A DNA stretch of 64,000 nucleotides from Strongylocentrotus droebachiensis (Eukaryota; Echinodermata; Echinoidea; Camarodonta; Strongylocentrotidae), in NCBI GenBank assembly GCA_035222895.1, contig JAVYIG010005330.1, positions 1 through 64,000 of the forward strand, read 5' to 3'. The translations under genes were made by a program, and so were the position numbers. The notes beneath the pieces were generated by a model. That model was not told the DNA's origin. It worked only from the letters and a program-made list of their open reading frames with translations, and did no database searches. Position 1 is the first letter of the stretch; each line of letters begins with the position of its first letter. Below, one piece after another: positions 1 to 10,989 of the stretch.

Positions 1-1930
1 TGTCTCTTTTAATCCAAGTCACTTGGTCACTAGTTAGTAGTTTGATAATATTGTTTCTCTACCTTTTTTATACTTAATGTACATATTTTGTTTGAAATAT
101 ATTTATGTAATATGAACATCGTTTCTCAAAGAACTTTTACTGTAAATTGAAGGTCCTGATCATTTCTAGGTGATTTATAAGCATTTCTGTACTATTAATC
201 ACATAAGTATGTCGAAATTGTGTGTTATGAATATAATATTCCGGCTAACACATTTAAGCTTGCATTCAAGACCCAATGATTTTTCCCATTCTCAATTTTT
301 TTTCTCTCAAAATTGGATGACATTAGATATCAATTTTGGAGGAAAAAAATCTGTAAGTTTTCTCTGTGCTTTTGTGTTGAATGAAAATAATTATGGCAAC
401 GTTTCTCTTTGGGGCTCAACATCTCAAAGTAACATATCCTCACGATTGATATCTAAATTATGTTCTTTTTATCAGTCAGGGTATGATATAGGCCTACTAT
501 GAAGACGTAAACTATAAATATAATCATATTTTCGCCATATCAATTATTGTTTACAGTGTATGTTGCATCATTGACTTATTAGAGCTCACATGGAAAACTA
601 CGGTAGGGACATATTATGTTGCCTTGGACTGGCCTCTCTTGCTTGAAAATCGAATTTCGTTTTTATATTTTTCGAGTCTTTTATTGTAGTAAAAATGAAC
701 ATGTACAACATCATCCTTAAAGTGTACTAGATAAGATTGCATAAACACAACTATACCTCCTCACTAGCCGAATATTGGTAGAATTCAAATGCAAATAGCG
801 GGGAACTTAGGGATGGAGACTCCCGTGTGTACACATGCCAAGGAAGACACTTCGCTGTATAGTGATTCTTTGCTATAATTCGTCCCAAGTAATCTTCTCG
901 CTTCTGCTTGATTTCCATGTAATAATTTATTAAACAAATTAAAAGGATAAGAAAAATGCCCATGTATCTATTTTCGTTCAATTGTGTTACCAGCCTCCCC
1001 CCCCCCCCCCCGAAACAAAGTCTGGCCCATACAAAGAGGGCACTTGAATCAGAGCTTTCTCTTATTTCTTGACCGTGGCTCTATGAGTAAACCTCATTAT
1101 TTTGGAATGATGAACGTGTTAAAAATGTTTGAGATTGTCCCTTGCCCCAGATTGTGATCAGGATATTAATGTTGATGATGTTGTTATTGATGATAATGAT
1201 GATGGTGGTTCTGGTAGTGGTGGTAATGAAGCCAATGACGATAATGACTGAATTGCGAAATTGTGTTCATTTTTATGATTTTTCTTTTTCAAACTGATAT
1301 GCCTGGACGAAAGTATATTTGGTGTTGATAGTTTTTTTTCCCTTCATTCTTTTTCATTATCTTTTGGATTATTTACTATCTGTAAAGTCGCTGTTTCGTA
1401 GTCTTGTAAAGAAACAAATATATTTATCGTTCCTTTTCTGAAACACCCTTTTGTTTTTACCATTAACATGTGTTTACTCACGAGAACTGGCATATAATTT
1501 GATCTGTATCATGTTTGGAGGACAGATAAGTTTTACGGGGGTGAACAATAATTCATGGGTCGATGAAGGCCTACAAAATTAAATTGCCAGTGTAGTATGC
1601 ACTTTCGGAATAGTCGAAATTTAAAACTGAATGCCAATAATAAAGAAAAGTAGAAATTTCATACACAATATATTTTGCCCACTTCCAAGTTCCACCCCCC
1701 CCCCCCCCCCCCCCCCCTCTCCCCCTTAAATAATATGCTAAAGAAGTCATTAGCACATGAAGAGCTCACGCTTATAAAAACAAAAAGTTCACCCCTTGAT
1801 CACAAGCGAATGCAGGTTTTATTATTGTCTGAATGTTATAATAAAACAATCTCCCTCCTTTATTTATTATTCCAACTCACTTTTGTGTATTTTTGCTTCT
1901 CTCCGTTTGTGTATATCCAGCCTCCCTACA
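1..1930. other. AT-rich stretch without a recognised gene
   Basis: No exon could be supported in this stretch. It holds a GAT/GGT-rich low-complexity tract (about 1155-1250) and two long C runs (997-1011 and 1695-1717). If the candidate exon that follows is real, this would be its upstream intron. Confidence 0.4.
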
Positions 1931-1931
1931 G

Positions 1932-2087
1932 GGCATGAGAGGAGTGGTACACGGGGAGATGGGGGACAGCCCGCCGGCAGGTATGGCTTGTTCAGCCGTG
2001 GCGGACCGTAAGAACTTCATGCTTTCTGGAGTAGCACAGCAGCACACACACCAACAACCCCATGCCATACATCAAGCCTCCTATTGA
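1932..2087 (+). CDS. Possible last coding exon of an unidentified gene
   Basis: A GC-richer islet in AT-rich DNA keeps one frame open to a TGA at about 2085-2087. Two acceptor-like sites precede it: one ends in ATATCCAG (about 1920) and one in CCTACAG (about 1931). The peptide is about 50 residues, rich in Met, Gly, Ala, His and Gln, and ends in HQASY. His/Gln-rich tails of this kind are common in developmental transcription factors, but I do not recognise the family and no domain is visible. Upstream exons would lie left of the window or in the preceding AT-rich DNA. It could also be a chance open frame in a GC-rich element. Confidence 0.35.
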   Translation, partial: GMRGVVHGEMGDSPPAGMACSAVADRKNFMLSGVAQQHTHQQPHAIHQASY

Positions 2088-2205
2088 TTTAGTGTATACG
2101 TGGTGGAAAATATCATGAGATGCCCGCGACTGAGACGCCAGCCGCTCGCTCGCTGAAAACCGAGGATTTACCGGGAGCGTGCTACCCGACGATGCCTGAG
2201 CTTCT

Positions 2206-5200
2206 CCGTGAGTGCAAGATGGGACTGTCGCTCAAAATAGCTGTCGTTTTTCTTTTCCCATTTTTTGTTTAGCACAAAGAACATCATAAAAAACGGTCGA
2301 TAGGGAAAGAAAGATTCTAAACACTTTTCATCGTCAATGATGGCTATTCCCATCGCTCCTATTTGTTAATTTTGAAGCCTCCAAACCTCAAACTAAATAG
2401 GCCTAGTTGTGATACTTCCAATCGCATTATAATCCTGATAATTGAGATAATCATGATCTACTCATTGTGTTCGTTTGAGAACTTTGAAAGACAGGTTATT
2501 ATTGCCGGACTGGTTAGTACCATCGTTTTTTCAATTTATTTATGAATGAAATGTGCATGAAGGTACGAGGACGACTAAATGCCGTATACCTGCGAAATGG
2601 AAAAACAAATATTGCAAACATTCATGGCATGGACAGCGTTTGTCGAAAATACTCTCTCGTTTCTTCATTTTCTCAAATTATATGCATCTTGCCAAAGTAA
2701 GTACTTGTATGAAATGTTGATAGTTTGTTTAATGCATTTAAAATATCTAGATATTAAGTGAACATTTTTAAAACTGTATCTCGTATGTAAACAAGTCCCG
2801 TTTTTTCAGTTAAAAAAAAGCTACCTCCATGCAGCGCCCTCCCATTATGTGAAGAAATACAAAATTATTTCCGTCGCAGAAATAAAATTGTATCAACTTA
2901 AAGCATGATTTAGGGTAGTGCTACTTATTATGTCTGATTAAGATTCTGGTATAAGCTATTTTTCTTGATCTGTTGTGAACGAACTTTTTTTTTCGTTGAT
3001 GAGAAATTACTGACTAATTTGAACATTTTTTCTCTATCAAACCAAAGCAAAAGTGATGCCTATTATTCTGAAGTGCGTTGATATTTGAGTAATACTTTAA
3101 GAGGCGATACCGAAAATGGCTGAAGAATTTACTGCTTTCACAGCGGACATGTAATATAATAATTGATGATGTTTTTATGATACTAAAGAATAAATTATAT
3201 CATGGTGCAAGAGACAAAGAAGATGTATTTAAACCACTTTTACCTGTAAATATTTCATGACCTCTATCTGTGCATTGATGTGTTTTGTTTGTTCTCTGTT
3301 TGTAATCTTTGGTTGAACTTGAAGCTTTAATTGCGTTCGGTTGATTTCAGAAATGATAATTGTTTTCTATATCATTCCGTTAGAGTTGCTGTAAATTTGA
3401 TCTTGTACATCTGTTCACGATCGTTGTTCCTTTTCATGTCTATTTATTTCGACCTACATGTACTACTAATATACACAAGTTTTTAAAAAAGCGTCCTTAA
3501 AGTAATATTAAGGCCTACAGGTTTTTAAGAACATGGGATTCGTTTGAGTCATGATTGTAAGAAGAATTTGTTTGACAAATTAAGATCGATATATTCTTGT
3601 CCCAATACAGCACAGAAATATTGACGAGGAAAATAGGATTTGTGTGAAAATTCTACTTAAATCATAGAAGTATCTTATACAAACATGCTGAACTTGCATA
3701 TGTTCTTTTTTCTCTCTCTCTCTTCAATTAGAGTGCAGTTTGAAGCACATCCTTTTAAAGTATTGTTCCGCAAATCGTAAACTATTTTGTATTTTAGTAC
3801 TTCTCTTTTTGCCGTGGAATAAACAGTACAATCTTATCAGAAATTGATGCCATTTTGAAATTATTCAGTACTCTTTTTTTAAAACATAAAGTACATTAGC
3901 AAGAAACCTGACTTCATGCTAGAATGAACTGACGAAGTGAAGAAGAATACGTAACCCGATAAACAGAAATATTCATTGAAACCTAGTCCAAATATTATTA
4001 TTTATTTTTTTTGTAATAGGAAATTATTTTGCAGAAGAAAAAAAAATCAATATTATCGAATATAACATTGCCTATATCATGTTGTTTTGTCCTATCGTGC
4101 AAATATTTCAAAATCGTTTTTTTGTTTGTTTTTGGTATCGACTCTGAAAAGGAAATCTCTTTGTATTTTCCAAAATGATTAAAGCCTATTTTCTAGTGAT
4201 TTGCTGACAATGAATATAGATTGATATGACAAATAGTGAAGTTTATTCAAACAGTGTTGAGAGAATTCATATTGCACCAGATAAACAAAAAATAGCTACG
4301 TCTTTTCTTTTTGTCATGAAAATCCTACTCTAAGATGAATTTGTGTGGTTTTAATTGCTCTTTCGAACTGTGGAGAAATATTGTAAGAAGCAGTAAAATG
4401 TGTCTGGTTGTTTTCAATAAAAGAAAATCTTATCTATTTCAGAACATGAAATCATTGTTATGGTAGCGTTTTCTCTTATGTTACAGATGGATTCGGTTTA
4501 GTATAAAAGTGTGGAAATAATGTTGTCGTGTGATAACCTGAGTTGAAGTGAAATATGACAATTGATATTTCCTCTCATATATTTTAAAGATAAATAAGAT
4601 ATACCCAAGTATCCCTATCAATCGAATACAATTAGCCTAAGTATAATTCGAAATAAAAAGGTAAAGTAACATTTCAGTTCAGTTGAGACAATTTCAATCG
4701 TTCACAAAATACACGTATTGTTCCTCAAGTTTCATTGGAAATATTTATGACTTAAAATTACGAAGAATTATCATTAGGATCATTCCTATAAAAAAAAAAT
4801 CTTTTTTACACGTTTCATTTGTCTCTATAAAACTCACATTTCTTCCGATTATTTGTGAACTATTGCGACCAGAAGAGAAAGTATTTTTGTATCTTCCATG
4901 CTATTACTATTCTCTTGGAAATACTATAGGTTAAAAGAACAGTATTTTTGTATCATATCGATTGGGAAATGTTATGTCTAACTCAAGTGCATGTTAATTT
5001 ATACTTACAATCACACTATATTGAGCTGTTTTTTCGTTAAAAGGACAAACTAGTTCATTTCTGAAAACATTATCAATAAGGGCATTTTTTTTCTGACTTG
5101 TTTTTCAATTACAGATCGATCAATCGATCTTATTTACTGGGTGTAAGCCACAAATATATTCAAACTATTGATATTTCTCCCAGGAAGCATTACATTTATT

Positions 5201-6560
5201 TTTAAAAGGGCACTTTTGTAAGTTTTTTTTTCGCCTAAAATTGAGACTACTGTCAGAAGGTAAAATGATTAGAAAAGATGGAAGATTTGGTAATATGACA
5301 AATGGCTGAAATTGATGAGTGATGCTCGTGATGATTAGGTGGTGGTAGCGAACACATCGAAAGTATAGGAGGTGGAAATGAATGAGACTTGAAGTGAAGT
5401 AGAAAAAGAGTAGATGAATATAAAAGGGAAAAGGGCAACAATTGGGGTGGTTATATTAATGAAGAATGGCAAGTTTTAGAGAACGTATCTTGATTTGTCA
5501 GTGTGCAACCGTGAACCATATCATGAATGCAAAGCGTATACTGGAAAGTGCTTGGAGCACAATGTGTTGTAATTACTATATTAATGCTGCCTTTTCTCAG
5601 AAGATCTCGATAAAGATGAAGGTTTTGTGATTCTGAATTGATTTTGATTGCAATAATTTTGTGTGTTTGAACGATGATTAAGTAATTGATACCTGTAATG
5701 GTATGATAATGTTACTTATTCTTTAAATGTACTTGGTAACATTCTTCAGATGAGAGAAAATAGTGCTAATGTACAGTAAAAAATGAACTGAAAGTTTGAG
5801 TGAAAACACACAAAAATGAATGATAAAAATTGAGGAAAACTAATTTGATGGATTCCTAAATTCTCCCAACTAAATTGTTATAATTTAATTTAATTTTAGA
5901 TGAATTTAAAAGGTGACGAAGCAATGAATTGGCTTTATATACCATTCCAACCATTTAAGTGTTGACAGATTTTTTTTTTCAAAGCCTGTTTTGTGTCTTA
6001 TTTTCATGGAAAAACGGTTGTAAAAATTCAAAAATTGGTTGGGACAATTTATAGTTAGAATAATAGAAGGGGTTGACCATTGACGCGTTCAAAGAGAACC
6101 AAATATCTTTGTGGTTTGAAAATTATTTAAGTATTTTGTTATGCACGTACTAAGAGTGTATGTAAGTACAGAAGGAGTATAATAAGTAACATTTCATACA
6201 AAAATTACGCAGGTTTTTCATCATTCATCAACAATGTTACCTGTTCACTTTAAAGGAGAATTCATGTGATGATTAATATTGAAAATTTGGTATGACAGTG
6301 ACTAACTTTTGCTTGAACATAGTAATTGGTAGGCTAAAATGTCATCAATAAGAGAACTTTCCACTTTGAACCTTGAAATAATAATAATAATAGGCAAAGA
6401 CAACGGACAATGATGCTTGTTTTAATGAATGCGTCTCTGTACGACTCGCTCAGGCATGCTGCATGTACACCTAATCACCATTCCAATAATGATATTGCTC
6501 GTGTATCAGGAAGAGAAGAATCCCCTTGTCATTTGACAAGAAAATCTCTCATCATAACGG
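2206..6560. other. AT-rich intergenic DNA, no gene seen
   Basis: Both strands were scanned for splice-flanked open frames and RNA genes; none was convincing. Short A/T runs and simple sequence dominate. AATAAA-like hexamers occur near 2881 and 3188 and could serve the candidate exon upstream. Confidence 0.45.
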
Positions 6561-6584
6561 AAAAGTAAATCATAAAAATTGCTC

Positions 6585-6761
6585 TCCAGCGTTGACTCGG
6601 TGATGATAAGCACTGTGCCCCGAGGCCTCTTGCGCATGCGTACACTGAACCAGGAAGAGTTGCCGGTAGTCTCGCTGGCGCCAGATGAGTGGACTATGGG
6701 ACGCCAAGTGTGGGGGAGCTATTCAAGAACAAAGAATGCTAATCGGTTAAGGAAGAGATAA
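6585..6761 (+). other. GC-rich islet with open frame (weak exon or promoter candidate)
   Basis: This segment is clearly richer in GC and CpG than its flanks. An acceptor-like CTCTCCAG precedes a frame that stays open for about 58 codons and ends in a basic peptide (NRLRKR) before TAA. It also contains TGCGCATGCG, which resembles an NRF1 site (GCGCATGCGC), so a promoter reading is equally possible. No protein family is recognised. Confidence 0.2.
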
Positions 6762-7019
6762 AACTATTATCTTAACCAACTTTCTAAGGTTAAAACAAGC
6801 TCTGATTCTTGTATTTACATGCGCCTTACAAGCTGATATGACCCTTGCTATCACTGAAATGTGGCTGGACGGAATAAAATAGGGTCAACCAACAGAAGTT
6901 ATGGGAAGATGTTTTAGAGAACAAAAATTGATCGTGTTCAGACATTCACCCTAAATACAATTATTGCAAATCTGTTTTTTACAACCCCTGTATGAAACAA
7001 TAACTAAGAAAACGAAAGT

Positions 7020-7138
7020 TTGTGATTTTTTTTTTTCAAAGAGAAAATTTGGATTTTGCTCAAATTGTCACTAATTTGTTTCTCTCATTTTCTGCTTTCA
7101 TTAGAACCAATTTAATATTAGGGTGGACTTCCCCTTTA
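7020..7138. mobile_element. Right end of a TTAA-ended MITE family
   Basis: The stretch ends in GGGTGGACTTCCCCTTTAA, the reverse complement of the termini seen on the foldback element at 60458. A related copy lies at about 52320-52425: both share a GATTTTGCTCAAA segment and a GTGGACTT...CCTTTAA end. No matching left end was found, so the copy appears truncated. Confidence 0.4.
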
Positions 7139-7261
7139 AATTAACGGCTTGTTCATTTATTATCATTTGTACACAAGTCATGTTTTGTCCAGCCGAAAAC
7201 TTCCTTTAAATAATCATGTTATTCTTCGCATCATATAAAAAAAAATGCAAAAGTTGTCTCG

Positions 7262-7656
7262 TTAAAGATAAACTTGAGTTCTGGTAAAAAAAAGAAAAAT
7301 TAATTCTCACAGAATCAAACGAAACTTATAGACTGAATGTTCAAAATTACAAATAAATGACATGTGCCAAACAGTTTTGGAAGAAAATGTACACTGGCTG
7401 AGTAATGAGCATAGAAAGATAGGAGATCAAGGTAGTACTAGCCCCGACACCATTTGTGTAGTCTCATATACATCTTTCTGTGTACAGTGCTTGTTACTTT
7501 ACCAAGACTGGGCCAAATTTATTATGATTTTGATGACTCCAGAACCTTGCAGTGCACACCAATACTTACATGCTACATGATCAACTGTTTCTGATCCATT
7601 CCACACCATTTCTTTCACAATGCAATCGCATTACCAGCACTCACCTTTATCTTTAA
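7262..7656. mobile_element. 395-bp MITE with TTAAAGATAAA ends
   Basis: It begins TTAAAGATAAACTTGAG and ends with the inverted form TTTATCTTTAA. The internal sequence, including a CATATACATCTTTCTGTGTA segment and a TTTCACAATGCAATCGCAT segment, recurs at 21432-21786 and more divergently at 43232-43720. Several diverged copies with matching ends mark it as a non-autonomous DNA transposon. No coding capacity is seen. Confidence 0.65.
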
Positions 7657-8160
7657 AGGTGTCTTTTGTGTTTTTGTTTGTGTCCGAGAAAAAATTGAGT
7701 GCAGTGCAGAACATTATGAGTGTGTGTAGGAGGAAAAAGACACCATTCAGGTCAAGAATATGCTTCCATACAGTTTCACATCACGTTTCGTCATGGTGTT
7801 TGTTTTATTTAAATATACAAAACGCTGTATCATCCAGGAATGGGGTTTGCTGGTCCATGAAAGAGCATTCATGTAACGAATGACGTCACAATGAAGGAAA
7901 TAAAAATGATTTGATTTATACAAGGGGCTAACTGAGGATAGAAACCGTGAAAGGGTGTTTAGCGTTTTTTTTTAGGGCTATATCAATGAAAACAAACAAA
8001 CAAACAAACAGCAAGGCCCCCCCCCCCCCTCCAAAAAAAAATTGAACCGAGTGAACTATTTCTCCCCAAAATTGAATTAATATAATTATATGGTTTTGCC
8101 TTCACAAAATGAAGGTAAACGCGTTGGTAAAACTGTTTTACCGTTCCAAGAGATTTTCAT

Positions 8161-8847
8161 TTTACACAGTGTGCAAAAACTGCAAAATAGGGCATTTCGG
8201 GTGGTACTCCAACTTGAATGGAGATTCCCTATATAGCCGAAACTTATTTCTTTGTTTGAAAACAGAAAATCTCTCAGAATAACGTAATTTGTATAAAAAT
8301 TGTTCATGAAATGATCTCTGGTATAGGTTTAGAAAATTATTGTTATTAAAGAATATTATTGTAGCTTGAGAAATGCTCATAATATGTAAAACCATAGAAC
8401 TGCCAAAACCACTTATGAATTTCAAGAAAATTAACCTATTTTCTAGAAGCATTAAATCTTGGAATAAGTTACATATAAACGTAAAATATATGTCTTTCTC
8501 TGTATTCAAATCATGGGTAATATGAATATTAATTTCATGAAATGCATTTGACTGTTTGAGTTTTAGGTTGTTTTAAATAGTAGATAGTATTTATATTTCG
8601 TACGCATAAATATCTATTTATATAACTATTTTTTTCAAAGTTGATTGAAAAGAACGATTGCTGATGGAGTTGGGGTGGTAGTATCTTGGCTTGTACATTT
8701 TCTTTTTTCTTCTTTATACTTATGTTCTTTGTTTGTTTTTAATATTGGTATGTTTGTGTTATCTTATAATTGAACATGTATTGTTATTGTGCACGGACCT
8801 GCGGCAGAAGTGGGTGCCGTGCAAAAATAAAATAAACTGAATTGAAC
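8161..8847 (+). pseudogene. 3' fragment of a CR1/Jockey-type LINE, decayed
   Basis: Translation from 8171 gives VQKLQNRAFRVV, the LQNRA(L/F)R motif typical of the region after the reverse transcriptase domain of CR1/Jockey-class non-LTR elements. Stops follow. A second piece (8448-8525) reads SIKSWNKL...FSVFKSW before a stop, which fits the usual C-terminal end of ORF2. A 3' UTR-like tail follows and stops at an AATAAACTGAATTGAA tail near 8847. The frame is broken by stops and shifts, so it is a dead copy. The 5' limit is uncertain and the clade is inferred from motifs only. Confidence 0.55.
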
Positions 8848-8849
8848 TC

Positions 8850-9900
8850 GTCTCGTAATCAATTAGGAATTTCCGGTCAATGTTCACGTTTCCATCCGAG
8901 ATAACGATAAATGAATGTTGTTTACTCCTCTTCATACGTGATTTTTTGCCCTCTTCCGTTTCAATAAATTCATTACGTACATGTATGTGCATTATTACTA
9001 ACATTCGTACTTGCATTGTAAATCAGACGGTTTAGGCCTTTCTTATTTATTGCATCTCAGAAATTATAAGAGTATATCAGTTTTGCATAAAACAGGTGTC
9101 TTCCTTATATTATAAAAGAAGGAAACACAAAATTATGTTCCCCCATCCGGCAGCCATGTATCTATTTTGTGAAGTTGAAGCTCATCCAAAGTGCAAACAT
9201 TTTCTTTTCCGCAAACACAATTATCCTGAACGCATACAATCAAATTGAAATGATTTAAATGATGTTCCACATGATGTTTACGTACAGGAAATACTTCTCT
9301 TTCGAAGAAAAGAATTGCTTTCCTGATACTTCAAATCAAATTATTGATATTGAGTCTGATGTTATTTTCCGCATAGGTGCCTTTAACAAAATTAACTTTA
9401 GAAAGAAAAACAAGTGCTCGCATCTTCTTTCTAGGAGTCTTCTTTTTTATTTGGTTGTTCATGTTTGTTTGATTGTTCTTTTTTATTAAGTTTTATTTTT
9501 TCTATAACCACAACGATCTGGCGATGTTTTTGCGGTCATATTTTCTTCTCTTTTCACGATAGAAAGCATCGTTCCAGTACAACCGCGATCTGACTGTGTT
9601 TTTTGGGAGAAAAATCTTTTTTGATTTTGTTAACTATTTTTATTTTATTTTTATTTCTTCTTCTTCTTCCCCTGATGATGACAATTATGCTGATGACGAA
9701 CTTCACTGGCTCATCGCGTTCAGATTGTCTGGGAACGACGGAGACGCAATTAAACGACCATTTTGGAATGTCAAAATCATCGTTACGCTTCTACGAATCG
9801 AGATGAATACGAGATAGCGGTTGGTCAGGTCATAGACGTGGTAGTACGTCTATGGTCAGGTATACACAATTTCTGTCTCTAGAAGGAGATGGAGATATGA
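8850..9900. other. Intergenic DNA, no gene seen
   Basis: Nothing coding could be supported. A short hairpin with arms CATAGACG and CGTCTATG lies at 9831-9854, flanked on both sides by GGTCAGG. Confidence 0.4.
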
Positions 9901-9905
9901 CACAA

Positions 9906-10284
9906 TAAGGCCAAATAAAATAAAAAACATGTTTAGCGTCCTGTTTTTTCGAAAAATAGGAAGGAGGGGGCCCTTTTATTTTTTATTTTTTATTTCAAAA
10001 TGGCCGCTCAAAATGGCCGCTCGGTACATTTTCCCTGACAGTCGGGGCTATTTTTTTTTCAAGATGGCCGCCGACAATTTTTTTTTTTTTTAAATCAGAA
10101 ATAGAGCCATTTTAGCAGTGTTTTTCATGTTTTTTTTCTTTCAAAAAGAAAAAATTCAACAAAAAAAATCAAAAAAATTCAACAAAAAAAATTCAAAAAT
10201 AACAAATAAAAAAAAATAGGAGGCGGCCCCCAAAAAGGAAGCGGGCGGGGACGCTAAACATGTATATTTTTTTTAATGGCCTAA
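9906..10284. mobile_element. 379-bp MITE with about 36-bp inverted ends
   Basis: The left end reads TAAGGCCAAATAAAA...ACATGTTTAGCGTCC. The right end, reversed, reads TTAGGCCATTAAAA...ACATGTTTAGCGTCC, with the inner 15 bp identical. The interior is A/T-rich with three ATGGCCGC words, which resemble a YY1-type core. There is no coding capacity. A non-autonomous DNA transposon is the best reading. Confidence 0.65.
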
Positions 10285-10309
10285 TGCATCCGATCGTTGA
10301 ACTACAGTT

Positions 10310-10390
10310 CGTTAAAAAGAGAAGGTTGGGTTCTGACTTCTGGTAACATGGTAAAGATGAAAATTTTCTTGAGCTTTCTCTTTCTTTTTT
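10310..10390. mobile_element. Solo left-end fragment of the TTAAAGATAAA MITE family
   Basis: The GTTAAAAAGAGAAGGTTGGG...GGTAAAGATGAAAATTTT...GAGCTTT pattern matches the left part of the copies at 7262 and 43232. No right end is seen. Confidence 0.35.
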
Positions 10391-10901
10391 ATGTCAATGT
10401 GGGATGATATCACATTTAAAAACGACGTTCCCTGAAGATTAGTTCTCATCAAATCCCTTCATATTCGAAATGCAATAAGAATTAGTTGTAAACCTTAGAT
10501 CAAACGTCTTGTGTCTATTGCAATATCCACTTCTGTATGCAGCATGTGAGAGCAAAATTGAGTCAATTCATTTTTATTTTTTTTGACCATTCTAAAAGTA
10601 AACTTCAATTCGTGTATACTACAGCCAAAATAATCTACCTTTCCTAGTTGCTTCCAGTGTTCTTGCACAGTTTCATCGCGTTAGCAGTGTTCATCCTTAT
10701 TTTTAAGAAGATTTCAAAGTATGACAGGTCCAATAGTTGTCCGCAATGTATTTTGAATGAATAAAACTCGATATCAAGTTGAATGTTCGGAAACGTGTGA
10801 CAAAGCTATTTCCATACTTGTATTGTCCTGTTGATTCAATAAGACCTACTAAATTCCTATACTTTTTAATATTTTGCGTTATTGTCTAGATTAGCCTCAC
10901 A

Positions 10902-10974
10902 GCCCGGTTAGCTCAGTCGGTAGAGCATGGGACTCTTAATCCCAGGGTCGTGGGTTCGAGCCCCACATTGGGCG
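10902..10974 (+). tRNA. trnK-CUU: tRNA-Lys (anticodon CTT)
   Basis: A 73-nt tRNA with a complete cloverleaf. The acceptor stem pairs GCCCGGT with ATTGGGC, using two G-T pairs. The D arm holds TAGCTCAGTCGG (box A). The anticodon loop is ACTCTTAAT, with CTT as the anticodon. The T arm holds GGTTCGAGCCC (box B). The sequence is nearly that of animal tRNA-Lys(CTT). There is no intron and CCA is not encoded, as expected for a nuclear gene. A TTTTT at 10983-10987 is a fitting RNA polymerase III terminator. Confidence 0.96.
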
Positions 10975-10982
10975 CACATTTG

Positions 10983-10987
10983 TTTTT
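10983..10987 (+). terminator. Pol III terminator of tRNA-Lys
   Basis: A run of five T on the sense strand begins 9 nt after the tRNA 3' end, the normal position for RNA polymerase III termination. Confidence 0.7.
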
Positions 10988-10989
10988 GT

